Origin: Merluccius polli
Taxonomy: Eukaryota; Chordata; Actinopteri; Gadiformes; Merlucciidae
Direction: 5' to 3'
Assembly (NCBI GenBank): GCA_030340625.1
Contig: JAOPHQ010003981.1
Location: 203,501-267,500, forward strand
Length of the DNA: 64,000 nucleotides
The first letter of the stretch is position 1, and every line of letters begins with the position of its first letter. The translations under genes and the position numbers were made by a program. Shown piece by piece: positions 9,891 to 23,509 of the stretch. The notes beneath the pieces are model-generated. The model was given only the letters and a program-made list of their open reading frames with translations. It was not told the origin of the DNA and ran no database searches.

Positions 9891-11035
9891 GACCTTGGTG
9901 GCTGGTGACAGTGAGGTGGGAAGATTTAGGGATGATGTGCTCTGAGAGGCTTGAGGATAATGGAGGTCTTCTTTTGGGTGGACTGGCCCTTTGTAGTCTT
10001 AAACTGTCAGAGATACAGAGGAGGGGAGGATACAGGATCTAGAGACAGACGGACGGACAGACTGATACCTTGACAGACGGACACACTGACATAGATTAAG
10101 AGAGGGGATTATTGGTTTTATGCCTGTGAAGATCAGTCGGTTGTTTTCTAAATTATTTGTAACTTATATTTTGTCTGATGTAACGTGTGTGTGTGACTGT
10201 GTGTGTGTGTGACTGTGTGTGTGTGTGTGTGTGCGCATTCCGATCTGTGAGCACAGCTGTGTGACTGCCGTCACACCTGGGTGTAGGAGCATTACGGTGT
10301 GTGTGTGTGTGTGTGTCTAGCGAGTGAATGGAGATCTCTGGCCAGGTTTCTCTATGATCGACTACCCATCCTCAGACTGATCCATCTTGCTGCCAGAAAC
10401 ACATGATCAAACCAAAGCCTTCTTTTATTAGTGTGACACCTGTTGCTGTACCATCCCCTCTTTTACCTCTATCTTTCACCAGAAGAGTAATACACCATGA
10501 ATCCATGTCCGTCCATCTGCTGTGAAATTCAGCATTCAGACAGAAGCAACTGTAAAGCTTAGCCTTGGGATGGAACCTTAGCCTAAGATGCTGTGGAGCC
10601 TTAACATGATCTAGTGAACAGTCTGTCCTTTTAATACTCGTTTAAAACACAGTGACATACCAAAACTGTTTTTTGTATGATAAATATTATTAAATAATTT
10701 AAAAAACAACACAGTGACATGCATAGGCATGTTAAACATAAGGTACTGTATATCAGTATTGTGTAATGTAGGCCTATATATTAATTTATGTTGGGCCATT
10801 TGTCAATTCCGTGTCACAATATGCTGTATATGCCACTGAGCCCAAGGGTTTTGCTGCTCAAGCGATGACATTTAATGACATTGAATTGATTTAGAGGAAG
10901 ACAAAATGACGCAGATTCTAACTGATAAAAGACACTGTAAATATGTATCGTACATGTATAGTATGTATAGTACATTTACAGTACAGTGAGGGTCTGTGGG
11001 GTCAAAAGCTTTGCTCAACGACAACTATTCCAGGT
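9752..11035 (+). repeat. Segmental duplication unit B, copy 2
   Basis: It contains a (CA)n array at 9829-9888, a 250-bp block (9889-10137) nearly identical to 11555-11803, interrupted GT arrays at 10181-10232 and 10299-10316, and a second block (10318-10527) nearly identical to 12209-12405. The last part, 10540-11035, matches 12405-12829 less well, with indels. No gene seen. Confidence 0.9.
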
Positions 11036-11429
11036 CAGCGTATTGATAGACGTCAGAACTCATGGACGACTGTCTCTGTCTCTGTTCACTCATCCAGTTC
11101 ACCTTCGGACAGGTTGGTATTTTTGTTTAAGGGATGCTGTGCAGTTGGTCTGGGGCTCTGAAAACAAACAATACTAATTAACCAAAAAACACTTTTACTT
11201 TTAGCATTCTTTTATTTGCAGTGCAAACAAAGAATGTGTGTACTCCATTATAACACATATTGTGTATCACAAGGGCTTAAACACTCTGCAAGCAAATCAA
11301 ATGAAATGGATTCCCACTTGGTTAAGTCTATTCTCATCGCCTACAGGCGACGCCGAAAATATGAGCAATACATATGTTGATTATCTTGATGCCCCTGAAT
11401 ATAATATGGAGACATCATACAAACAAACA

Positions 11430-11458
11430 TGCATACACACACAAAAACACACATACTT

Positions 11459-11554
<96 letters not shown>
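11430..11554 (+). repeat. Long (CA)n microsatellite
   Basis: About 94 bp of pure CA plus imperfect flank. Similarity between B2 and B3 starts inside this array: the sequence to its left is unrelated to that left of the B2 array. Confidence 0.95.
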
Positions 11555-11556
<2 letters not shown>

Positions 11557-11837
11557 GACCTTGGTGACTGGTGACAGTGAGGTGGGAAGATTTAGGGATG
11601 ATGTGCTCTGAGAGGCTTGAGGATAATGGAGGTCTTCTTTTGGGTGGACTGGCCCTTTGTAGTCTTAAACTGTCAGAGATACAGAGGAGAGGAGGATACA
11701 GGATCTAGAGACAGACGGACGGACAGACTGATACCTTGACAGACGGACACACTGACATAGATTAAGAGAGGGGATTATTGGTTTTATGCCCGTGAAGATC
11801 AGTGGGATGCTAGGATATATACACCAGCAATTCTATG

Positions 11838-11896
<59 letters not shown>

Positions 11897-11901
11897 CGTG
11901 C

Positions 11902-11934
<33 letters not shown>

Positions 11935-11950
11935 TGTGTGTGTGTGTGTG
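11838..11950 (+). repeat. Long (GT)n microsatellite
   Basis: GT array with GC and TA interruptions, about 113 bp. Confidence 0.95.
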
Positions 11951-12090
11951 CACGCATGTGTGCATGTTCACTTCTTTTGTGGAAAATGCAGCCTTACTTA
12001 TGTGTTAAAGTATGACTTTTAATTTTGAGGTGAGGGGTTGTTTTCTAAATTATTATGAAATATTTTGTTGTCTGATGTAACGTAAAATGT

Positions 12091-12207
<117 letters not shown>

Positions 12208-14186
12208 CTAGCATGTGAATGGAGATCTCCGGCCAGGTTTCTCTATGATCGACTACCCATCCTCAGACTGATCCATCTTGCTGCCAGAAACACATGATCA
12301 AACCAGAGCCTTCTTTTATTAGTGTGACACCTGTTGCTGTACCATCCCCTCTTTTACCTCTATCTTTCACCAGAAGAGTAATACACCATGAATCCATGTC
12401 CGACAGAAGCAACTGTAAAGCTTAGCCTTGGGAGAACCCATCCTAAGATGTTGTGGAAAAAGCATGACATCCGGTACTGTTTATCAGCCTTGTCTATATT
12501 AATTCATGTTGGGTCATTTGTCAATTCCTTGTCACAATATGCTGTTTATGCATCTGAGGCCAAAGGTTTTGCTGCTCATTGGTTGAGGGATGACATTTAA
12601 TTGCATTCAATTGATTTAAAGATAAAGGAATGACACTGATTAAAGACAGTACAGTTATTTTATTGTTACTTTTTTATTCAAGAAGTCTCCATGTGTCTCC
12701 ATTTAGCACCTCTTTTGCAAGAGATACCTGATTGCACATGATCACAAACACATGACATATACAATGAAATTGGCAAGACAGTGAGGATGTGTGGGTCAAA
12801 AGCCTTGCTCAAAGAAAGCTGTTCCAGGTGTAGCCGTACCAGGCTGCACTGCGTTGGATTACACACTTTGGTCCAGGGTAATTTACTGATCTGGGCCTGA
12901 TAAGTTATTTATCCCACCTAACACTCCTCAGCATACCCTCAACCACATCCCTAAGATGAACTTTGTTCAATACACTGATCAAATGGACCCCAAAGCTGCT
13001 AATTAAACAGCGTAGCGTGATTAAGTGGCTTAAACTGATCTAAACGTAACTTTGATTATTTTTCTCAAATGGGGCACCACTTCCCGTTAGGAAGAATATA
13101 ACTAATAATAATAGATATTAGATTATACTATGAAGATGAACTAAACCAGCCAATCATCTGAAGTCGAAGTTCTTGTCCAAAATCAGTGATTCTGCAATTC
13201 ATCAACCACAAGCAATTCCTCCTTTGATTACAATGAAATATATTGACATAAATAATAGGGACGTGATTAATATAAATGATGGGAATAGCCAAATGCAAAC
13301 AAGACAACAAAAAAAACAATTGAAACAAACTCAAAGCAAAACACTTAACTGGGGACTTAATAGGGGAATTCTGGACCGGAGAATTAAAGTCTACTAAACC
13401 CCAACTTGATTGCTGTAGCAAACTCTAATTAGACCATTTCCCTAACCTAGTGTGCATCAACTCGCATGAGAGACAAGGAATATGTTTACTTTCTGTGATG
13501 GTCTGGCCTGGAGACTTTCCGACTTGATGTCACTTTTATTCATGAATTTGCGTCCGGGTCGGGTCTCTTCTGGACCTCTCGAGCTCCAGCAGGGACCGCG
13601 TCGGTCCGGTGACTCTGATTACTCAAACTGGAGACTAATAACTTGCGCTAAACTTGGGTTCAACTGAACACAGAATCATGCGTCTTTACGCATGCCTTGC
13701 TGAGGAGGAATTTAGGAACACAATCGAATCTCAATCATCTTGAATTTCGAAGGTGTGGTATCTCAGAAAAATACATATAAGCCTAAAAGAAAAAGAGATA
13801 GAGAGAAGAGATATTTGTGATTAAAAATCGATTGTCACCTTATTAATTTAACTGATATAAAACAGGTATTATAATAACACACATGTACTTATGAGATTAA
13901 ATTATCTGCAAACTAAATAGTTTACTTGAGGTAGTTTAACACATGTCAAACACCAATCTAAAGCAGCAAAGTTAAATCAAAGAAAACAAATACATATACA
14001 AGCTATAGGAATCAACAAAAGATGTGTGACCACATGGATGAACACAATCAAAAACACTTAAACATACATTCAATCGATTACATAACCGTAATATGTGACT
14101 GTGGAATACACTTATGAAGCTTGCATTGATTGAATGTTGAATTCAGACTTAATGTTAACTAATTAAACATATAAGTAAGTATAATT

Positions 14187-14187
<1 letters not shown>

Positions 14188-14213
<26 letters not shown>
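14188..14213 (+). repeat. (GA)n microsatellite
   Basis: Short GA array, followed by three AGGAAT-type hexamers at about 14220-14239. Confidence 0.9.
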
Positions 14214-14217
<4 letters not shown>

Positions 14218-14615
14218 GGAATAGGAATAGGAATAGGAATCGGGAGGTGGGACTTAGATGCATGTTCTGCATGATGGTCACAGGACTGTTTTACAACCCT
14301 CACTATAGCCGGGAAGGGTGAGCCAGAGGTAGAGAGACAAAGGGGGATGTAGAGCACGGACAGTAATTACTTGATATAGCATAGGTAAAAGAAAAGAAAA
14401 CCTTATTCGTCTTAACAACATATTTGAATGCTATAAATCAGGCATTGACTCAATACCCAGATACCGGTCATTTTAACGGATGTCATGAAGGTAAATCAAA
14501 GGTACATGTAGCTGAGGCCTCTCTTCATAAAGCATTATCAACGTTCAAAATAAACAGAATGTTGAACTAATTAAAACTTGAACAAGAGGGAGATAAAGTG
14601 AAAGTGAGAGGGAGA

Positions 14616-14617
<2 letters not shown>

Positions 14618-14680
<63 letters not shown>

Positions 14681-14690
14681 TGTGTGTATA
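14618..14690 (+). repeat. (GT)n microsatellite
   Basis: About 62 bp of pure GT plus imperfect edge. Confidence 0.95.
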
Positions 14691-15479
14691 TGTGTGAGGG
14701 GCTCCTCACATGTCTTCATGATGATAGTCACTGAGGTATTGTTTGACCCCCACTATGGCCGGGAGGGGTGAGCCAGATGCAGAGAGGAAAAGCTAATGTA
14801 CAGAATGACATATAAGGGCACTATAGTTTCTCAAATAGGATTCAAAGAAACACTTCATACGTGTTCGGCATATGTCCTTTTCCTTCTTGTGGAAGAGAGG
14901 GGTCTGGAAGATGACCCTGTCCCACATGGTGTATGATTAGACGCATCAGTTGGTAAAACTGTCTTGAGTGTGTCTTGCTGTTTAATTAACAGCTTTGGGG
15001 TCCGCTTGGTCACTGCGAGATTAAAGGGGGTATCTTCTTGGGAATGGCAGGATGTGGGTGAGGTTATGCTGTGGAGTGTGTGGGTGGGATAAATCATTTA
15101 TCAGGACCAGATTAGTCGACGACCCCCTGGACCAAAGTGTGAAATCCAAAGCAGCGCAGGCCGATACGGCCACACAGACACACTCAAGACATTTTGACCA
15201 CCTGATGCGTCTAACCATCTGGGACACACTCATCTTCCAGACCCCTCTTCCATGCGTTCCTGAGATGCACGCTCCCCCACATGCAATTTTACATATACAA
15301 AACATCAAATGTCTATTGTGTTCATCCATGTGGTCACACATCTTTTGTTTATTTATATACTTTGTCTTTGCCCTTTATTTACTCTTTAACTGTTACTTTT
15401 ATACAAGATTGGTGTTTGTTACGTGTGTGAACAACCTCAATTCAATGATTTAGTTTGCAGATCATTTAACCTCATCAGT

Positions 15480-16130
15480 ACGTGTTATTATAATGTCTGC
15501 TTTATATCAGTTAAAGTTCAGTTACGTTTATAAGGAGACAATCCATTTTTAATCTAATTATCTATTTGCCTTATATCTGATACAGCTTCATGTTTGAGAT
15601 GTCAGTTCTTTATTATCTGGGGAAAGGAGAATAGGCGTTGTGCAACAGTACGTCAGCTAGTAAGAGGTGGCGTCTCATCATTAGGCCCAATCAGATGAAA
15701 ATACACACACACACACACACACAGAATGCTGCACTACCAGTAGATAGATTTCTAACCAAATCCTCAAACTTGTTTAACCCTAAATCCAACCACTAAACCA
15801 ACAATGAACACAATTTATATTTTATCTCGATTGCTATTAGAAGCGTGAACTGGTTCACATCATGTGATTTCAACAATTCAACATGATAGGAACATTTAGT
15901 CCTCTTTCTGAGGTGCTATGACACACACACACACACCCTTGATCAAAGTGTTGTCATTTACAATTGAATAATGAAGAAACAAATAGGGCCTATAATTAAT
16001 AATCAGCCTCCATGTTTAGACTTCTGGTTCACCTAACATTTGAGGTTGCCATGGATTGCTAAACAAGATCAGGAAGAAAAGTGAATGCTGTAAACAAAAC
16101 TTAATAATGAGGATATGCTAACATACGATA
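15480..16130. other. Non-coding stretch
   Basis: AT-rich, with two short CA arrays (15704-15722 and 15922-15937). No gene recognised. Confidence 0.5.
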
Positions 16131-16135
16131 TGCAG

Positions 16136-16138
<3 letters not shown>

Positions 16139-16202
<64 letters not shown>

Positions 16203-16216
16203 GCACACACACACAC
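16139..16216 (+). repeat. (CA)n microsatellite
   Basis: CA array with two AAGC interruptions. Confidence 0.95.
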
Positions 16217-17242
16217 GCTCAAGGCTATTTTAAGGGCTGTTTATTACCGACGGTTGGTCTCAGACCTCATTCCTTTACTGCTGGTTGTTATTGCTGTAAT
16301 TGTTTTCTGGATACCGACAGAGGTGCATTTATGGCCAGTAAAAGACAACTTACAAAAGCCATGTGCTGTATAACTGACTGTTATCACGGGTCCATCACAG
16401 TACACGGCCACATCAAATCTGACGCAGGATCATCAATGCATTCCTGGTGGTAAAACTAGACTGACTTTCTCATTTATTAACGCAGGGATATATAATTGCT
16501 TTGAGGTTTGTCCTTAATAAGGAGGAAATTATTTCATGGCTCAGAATACGTTTGTAATTTGCTTTGATGAACGTGGAACTTCAAATTGCAATAGAACCAC
16601 ATTAATACTTTAATGCCATTTTGTCTGAAAACTTTGTACATTTACAATATATGTAGATTTAAGGAGAATAGCACGTTGGGACAAGTCGAATGAACAGACT
16701 TAAAGCTTGGGTATGTAGGTTTCACCGAGGCAGACGCTCAGCTCATTTGAAATTCAGAATCGTAACAGCCTAAGAATTAGTTACAATTCAGAAAGGCCGT
16801 CCCTTGGCCCCGCCCACCAAGCCTCGCTCACCTTGCTCTACCGACGCGCTAAAACTGCATGAGTAAACTCTGAACATTGCCGTTTAGCAACGGTAACACT
16901 GCATAAATAAATCTTCGCGAGACTATTTGTCAAACGTTGGTGCAACATTTCTATAAGCAGTGATACTTTATTCCTCGACTGTTCAGATGCCTTCCCCTCT
17001 TCCTTTTTACATAGAAGAGTTGCTTGCTCTCGTCTGCAGAGAATGCTAAAAACTTTATATGATTTTTTTTTCTCTGTGTAGTCGTTGCTTGCCTCTTTTC
17101 ACATGGCTGTGTTTCTCAGAGCTGTGCTGTTTGGGGGGAACAGCAGAGAGAGAGAGAGGGAGGGAAGCACGTCCACGCATTTCCACCTGTATTCACTTGT
17201 CACAGTGCGTCTTTGTCCCCATGTCGGACTTTGATGTTCATG

Positions 17243-17244
<2 letters not shown>
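16217..17244. other. Non-coding stretch with possible MITE end
   Basis: At 16701, TTAAAGCTTGGGTATGTAGG looks like the left end of a TTAA-target MITE of a type frequent in fish, but I could not find the matching right end. The rest is unassigned. Confidence 0.35.
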
Positions 17245-17297
<53 letters not shown>

Positions 17298-17301
17298 GCG
17301 T
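17245..17301 (+). repeat. (GT)n microsatellite
   Basis: About 46 bp of pure GT, then GCGTGTGCGT. Confidence 0.95.
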
Positions 17302-17344
17302 AGATGCACAAGAGTGTGCATCTGGGAAGGTGCATTTGTGTGAT

Positions 17345-18710
17345 CTCTGATTTGGCACCAAAAACATCTAAAAAGATGATCTTATTATAATATTAAGATC
17401 ATCTTTACAAATATTATCTACATATAATAATTTAAGAAATAATATAATGAATCCAAAGATTATCAGAATTATTATTATAATAATATAATAAATCATGATA
17501 GACCAACAATCAGTCCATCCAGCCTTAGTCTATGGTTGGTTCTTAACCCATAGATGTTCATTTGGATGATCATTCAGGAGTTGAATATAGATAGCAGATG
17601 TACTATCTACACTATGGAACCCAACTGTGATATTATTGGTTGTTTGGTTGAATGTTATTCAAAGATTCAAAGTGTTTATTATCATACGCACAGTAGAAAA
17701 CATGTTTCCCACATTATGCCCACACAAACTAATGCCATCACGAAAACATGTCTGCTAATAAGAAGTAAAGTTGAATTTCTTTCTGAATTCTTTACCTTTT
17801 ATTGACTGACTATTGAGTAAATGAGGCAAAACGGTCCATTTTAAATGTCATGATATATTTAAAAAGATACAGAGACAACAAGAGATGAAAGGACTGTAGC
17901 TTTGTGTGGTGTTTTTAATTGGCTCGGATCAGTCGTACATACAAGCTGAACATTGCAACCATGGATATTGGTGACTTAAATATGGCCTCTTCTTCTCTTC
18001 ATGAAGCCATCGTTGTATTTGGGACCATTTGGACACATTAAACAGGTACTGTAAATGTTACCAGATTATTTTATGTTTATTTTACATCCTGTGGTGCTCA
18101 CAGCACAATTTGAAAGCACAACTAATCTATCTGGATTGGTTATTGAACATTTTTATGTAAAATTAAGTTTTATTTATCTATCTATATTTGGGGTTTTGAG
18201 GAGTGGATAATAGCTTATTAGTGAGAGGTCTGTTTAGGGACTAAGTTAACAAATGAAAAACTCTCCTGTGTGTATTGTGTTGTATTGTTTTAATTTGTAG
18301 ACCACACACATTTTTCCAAATTCACAATCAGTGTCAAAAAATAAACAGGTAAAGTTAGTTACTGAAAATGGGTTTGATATTTTTTCTTTGATATATTTTT
18401 TTGGATTTGGTTCAGCTTAATACAAACGTGGCTGTCAGAACTTCACTTTTGAGTCACATGTTTCACACAAAACTAAATCAATTCAATATCCTGGAGGCCA
18501 TTTTGTGAAGTGCACCTCAATTCAATTCAGAACATGCACCAAGCGCCGTCCTCTCCATGACGACCGCTGGGTGTTCATTGCCGTAGCGTTGAAAGAGCTT
18601 CAATAATATCAAAACCTCAGAGGCTTCTTCTTTATGTGGATGGGGGAAAAATATGATGCAAGATGCCTGTTAAAAAGAGCTAAGACACGCCATGGTGCAC
18701 TGGCTTCCAT
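17345..18710. other. AT-rich non-coding stretch
   Basis: ATAATATTA-type low-complexity sequence at 17380-17500. No gene seen. GATTCAAAGTGTTTATTATC at about 17661 resembles a common fish LINE-derived segment, but the match is too short to claim. Confidence 0.45.
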
Positions 18711-18712
18711 GG

Positions 18713-18716
<4 letters not shown>

Positions 18717-18759
<43 letters not shown>

Positions 18760-18778
18760 GGCACATATATACACTCAG

Positions 18779-18830
<52 letters not shown>

Positions 18831-18957
18831 GGCACAAGGTGTGACACTCAGTTACACACCCACACACACCAGCATATACACTCAGCAACACATACACATA
18901 TACACTCAGTCTCACACACACACCAAACACACACACACACACATACACACAGTGTGA
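18717..18957 (+). repeat. Cluster of (CA)n arrays
   Basis: Two long CA arrays (18717-18759, 18779-18830) followed by a degenerate CACT(C)A-rich tail. More short CA arrays follow at 19060-19130 and 19230-19320. Confidence 0.9.
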
Positions 18958-19588
18958 TTGGACAACACACGTTAGCTGCTGTTGCTGTGTGGCCGGTGTT
19001 AGAGTTCTAACTGATGAGGAGTTACCTGTTAATGCAGACAGTGTGCCGTTACACTGTACCTTTAGACACACATGCACGCACGGCACGCACACAGGCACAC
19101 AAACAAATACACACACACACACACTGTCACCTAGAATGGGAATGCTTAATGAAAAACTTTCACTTCAGAGACTAGGAATCCTCAGATCATCATAATGAGG
19201 CAGAATATACAAATCACACACAAAGCATATACACACACACACACATACACACACACACACAAATACACTCAGACACACACACACACACACACAATAATCT
19301 AGAAACACACACATCCATACACAAAAAACACATCCACCCTTGTGAAAAGTGTGGCTTGAGGAGTTGGGAACGTAAGTGAAGATTGAAATGAGACGCCAGG
19401 GAAGTCTTTGAAATGGCAGACCAAGCGCCAGCTATTGATTTTCACATCTGTATGCAAGTTTTCCCTATAGGTGTGAAGTGTGTGTGAATGTGTGTGTGTG
19501 TGTGTAACAATGGACCAGACAGGAGAATTCATTACAAGCAACCTTTCATCATATCGCGGCTGCCTCTTTGTTATGCTCTTTGCTTTGG

Positions 19589-19631
19589 TTATATATATAT
19601 ACTGTATATATATATACAGTATATATATATT
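19589..19631. repeat. Perfect (TA)-rich palindrome
   Basis: TA repeats arranged symmetrically around ACTGTATATATATATACAGT, giving a 40-bp perfect palindrome (19591-19630) able to form a cruciform. Confidence 0.85.
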
Positions 19632-19639
19632 AATTTCCT

Positions 19640-21660
19640 CTGCCGTTGTGATCCAACTGCTTCTTGTACTCTTCAATGTATGTCTTGCACCATCAGAAAA
19701 GGGATTATTCCCCAGGTTAAGCGGACACCGCTGAGTGGAGAGTGTGGTCACAGTGGGATATAGACAGGGCCTGTTCACCGCTTAGCCCCCGGCTAGGATA
19801 GCCTGGGGCTTATACTTGATCCATGTTCACACACCTTTCTGCATGGCCCCGATTCACACCGGCCATTTCAGCACCATTTCCTGTTTGGTCTGGAGCAGGG
19901 CAGGCCGAGCGAGCCCCAGGCTGTGGTTGGTGCCAGCCCACTTAGAAAACAATGCCGTGTGAACACTTTCTTAGCCCAGGGCCAAGTAAGGAGTTGGCCC
20001 CGCGGCTGACCATAGGGTGAAAGTCAGGTTTTACTTGTTGTTGTTGCTGCTGATGAGAAAACAGAGGTGTGGTGGGGAGGAAGCGAGGCCCGGCATTACT
20101 GCCCAGGTGAGTGTAGGGAGGTTGTAAAAGAGGCAGGGCTTACTGGAGAGGAATCATTCATCGAAATGACTTGTTATTGACAGTTATTCCTGTGTAATGT
20201 TCTTGGAGGACCGATCGTACTTTTGTTGGTCTTGTTGATGCTCTTTGTCCAAAGCGATAAGCAACAAGGCAACATGAATATTGTTTTCCAGTAACCATTC
20301 TGACTCCTTGTTATTCCTTGAATTGCAGATTAATGTGCCGATTAGTGTCTGTTTATTTTATTATTATTAGAAGACAAGTAATGAGTAGTGGTAACTAGTC
20401 TATTGTAACTTGTATTGCTCTGCTCCAATACTGTCCCCTGTCTTCTGTATGGCCTTCAACTGTACAGCCATTGGGTGGATGAGGCGTCTCCTCGGCTACT
20501 CCCTATGCAGTGGCTTGTAGTGAGTTGGATGCAGGCACAGATAAGGTACGATTAGTGTGGAGCTTGTGTGCAGTGAGTTATAAATTATGTTTTCGCTGCG
20601 TTTGACAGTATTGCAAATGAGAATCCGTTCTCAATTCACTTGGCTGGTTAAAGATTGGTTAGATAAAAATAAATAAATAATGATATATAAATGATATATA
20701 TACATTTTATATATAAAATAAAGAAACTATGCTAAACAAATGAATCCAACTGCTTGTAAAAAGGCTTGATCATGTACCTGTGAATATACCAGTCAGAATA
20801 TACCTTGTTCTCACCAGGGTCCACCAGGACCTGGCTCATAACGACTTGGGGAAAGGAACCTACGTAAAACTGTATGTCAAAGTAAAAGTGCGGTGTGTCT
20901 TACAATTTGTAATGTTGCATCCTGGGTGTGGAGTGGTGTCTGACCGTATCCACAATTCATTCAAATGCTGGATGCAATTTCATTGATGCTGTTCCTGTTC
21001 CTGTATCTGTGTCTGTGTGAAATAAGAAATACAAATATGAAATGAAATCGAAATAGAAGAGGGGGATGGAGAAATAGTGCAAGGACATGCGAGTGAAGGA
21101 GACAAAAGCAGATGAACTTTTCATTTCCTGTGAGGGAAGGTCAAGAACAATCTGATAGAGGGAGTTAAAGTTAAGAACTGAGTTCAGTGTCACATTCCTG
21201 CACTGGCGCTGTGTTGTAACAATTATTACATGGCTGTGGCAGTCGAACCTGTCACACGCCACCTGAGTGGCTTGCTTGGTTTCGCCGACACACAGGACAC
21301 AGGTAGATGTGGTACAAACTAGTTTATTGGCAAGATGTTACAAGCCAGAGCAGATGGACCATGCTGTCATGACAGTCTCTCTCTCTCTCTCTCCAGCCCA
21401 CGTCAGTCTGACTTGGGCCAGGTGAGGCTGTAAACCAGTTATCAACCACACACACACTCCACAATGGCATAATGGTAACAACAATAACAACCAAAATATT
21501 AATTGAAGCAGTGATGGAAGCACAAAAAAAGCAAAACTGTGTATTTGTATATCATTTTGTTGTTTTGTATCCAAAAGCATTCCATTGTGCTGGATTTAAC
21601 GTATATATGATTGATTGATAATTAATTGATCAAGTTGAAATGTATTTCTGTTTTTAGAAC
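19640..21660. other. Non-coding stretch, nothing recognised
   Basis: A GC-richer patch at 19740-20000 contains repeated AGCCC/GGGCT words but no clear element. No gene or RNA identified. Confidence 0.45.
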
Positions 21661-21663
21661 ACC

Positions 21664-21664
<1 letters not shown>

Positions 21665-21717
<53 letters not shown>
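21665..21717. repeat. (TA)n microsatellite
   Basis: About 52 bp of pure AT/TA. Confidence 0.95.
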
Positions 21718-21719
<2 letters not shown>

Positions 21720-21721
<2 letters not shown>

Positions 21722-22840
21722 TAAATATGTAAATATAAAGATGTTATCTATTCATGTTATTTTGTTAACTTAATATCGTGTAATTTGTCTGTACAAATTT
21801 CACACCTCAAGGTCAAATTTCAGCTCTATAACATTTAGTAGAATAGGTGAATCGATTGGCTCACTTACAGGACGATACGTCTCATTTGCAAAAACAATCC
21901 GTATTTGCCGACAATGAAAACCACTATGCATCATGGTATTTAGTGCAGAAATAAGTGTGCAACCATTGTACACCTATTTTACAGTGCATTGTGGGTATTA
22001 AGTAGTGCACTATATAAGGAAACCAGATTTGTACACTCCCATTTTGGACAACATTACAAGATATAGGCCACAAGTGGACCAATTCAAACACAGCCTTGCT
22101 TTTCTTTTCACAGCATCCCAGTAATGGCTTCTGTTTGTGTGCCAGATGAGGTCAAAGACATAATGATAACAAATGGGTTGTAACCACAGAAATATGATAT
22201 TGGTTGTACGTTATGATGGGAGGTTAGTTGTTGTCAGATCCATGAAGTCTGCTCCTTTCACCTGCAGAACCAGCGATTGCTGACCTCATGAAAATCACTA
22301 ACTGTAATTGATCACTCTGTCTCTGTTCATAAAACGGACTTGAACACAGTCACAAGCCTTTCTGCTTACAAGTAGTGATTTAACCAACAGTGGTTCATAA
22401 CACAGGGACGATACAATATCTACCACTGAGTTATACTTATGTAAGACAGATGCATAAATGGATACATGCATGGGAACTATTACCAATAACACTATGAGGT
22501 TTTCCCCTTAGGTAGACCAAAAATTGATGTTCGAAAGATGGTTAAAATTTGCCATGAACTTCAGTCAGTCAACTTCACCTGCAAAACGGTTGATGATGTG
22601 GTAGCATGGTCATACGAAGGTGATTTAACTCTTTCAATAACAATACGTGTCACGCTACGTTGTGTTCCCACGCACCAGTGACTACATAGTAAGTCCTATT
22701 CTAATACAATCGGAGAGAATCATTTGCCATCTAAATGGAGTAAATTGTTATCATACATGGTCAATGATTGTCTGTTCCAACGCTAATAAAGGAGTGTAAC
22801 AGCCAGCCTGGGTTACATCACAGCTCTGGTGAACCCCCGG
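21720..22840. other. Non-coding stretch, nothing recognised
   Basis: No coding signal, RNA gene or known repeat seen. Confidence 0.45.
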
Positions 22841-22844
22841 GGCT

Positions 22845-23279
22845 AGCCTGACATCGCCAGACCAAATTCGCAAATGTGCCTTAGTCTGGAACCTCTCAGT
22901 TCATTTTCGATTTCCAAGGGGCGTTATCAACAGGCGCAGAGCCAAATGCCTCTGGACACAATTGGATAGACCTACAACCAATTAGAACAACCAAACGTGT
23001 GAAGTAAATTGAACTTGTTGGAAGTACGGTAAGCACATCTTTCTTATCAACCAAGAGAAAATATGCCGTCCAGTTCGTTTAATGCTGTCTCGAGAGCGAA
23101 TTCAACAGACCGCTCCACATCAGCGGCAACAACCAACCACATCTTGGTTGTTTACGAAAAGGCCTCAACGGCACTCCTCTGCACAGTCATCGTATCAAAC
23201 CCAGCCCACATCAGATAAACGGTCGTGATTGGCCCGCTGGAAATCTGTCTTAATGGGAGAGGGGCCAGACATAGCCTAG
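22845..23279. mobile_element. Probable MITE with CTAGCCTG end
   Basis: It starts CTAGCCTGACATCGCCAGAC and ends GCCAGACATAGCCTAG. The outer CTAG(G/C)CT is inverted at the other end, but the inner part pairs poorly. There is no coding capacity. Listed because the next two elements share the TAGCCTG terminal word. Confidence 0.4.
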
Positions 23280-23509
23280 TCCTAACTAGACCTTCGTACT
23301 CATTTCATTCATACTCATGGTCTAGAACTGCTATAGAGACAAACGATTTCTCACTTGAAGGCGGGTGCTGTTGAAGTTTAAAACCTATTGGCTCTGCCCA
23401 GTGCCACTCTGGATCTGCCTTAACCAATCGCTAACGTTTGGTCGTGACGTATTTCATGCGCCAGAAACCACATTGCGCGCAGTATACAAACGGCAGATGC
23501 AGTGAGCAT

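Larger units (their letters stand above)
12834..15348. repeat. Region of nested inverted repeats
   Basis: Three inverted pairs: 12834-12955 (+) with 15050-15175 (-), sharing CACACTTTGGTCCAGGG and CCTGATAA..TTATCCCACC; 14885-14978 with 15168-15255, sharing GAGGGGTCTGGAAGATGA and TTAGACGCATCAG; and a perfect 34-bp pair at 14015-14048 and 15315-15348. There is also a direct duplication, 14265-14352 with 14720-14806 (CACTATAGCCGGGAAGGGTG versus CACTATGGCCGGGAGGGGTG). Nothing in it looks coding. It may be a decayed foldback or LTR-type element. Confidence 0.75.

Noticed and set aside
11238..11611. Long open frames of alternating Thr-His or Cys-Val
   Set aside because: They are direct translations of (CA)n/(GT)n arrays, here and at many other places.
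17540..17810. SINE or LINE segment
   Set aside because: Only about 20 bp resembles a common fish repeat; no tRNA-like head with A and B boxes was found.
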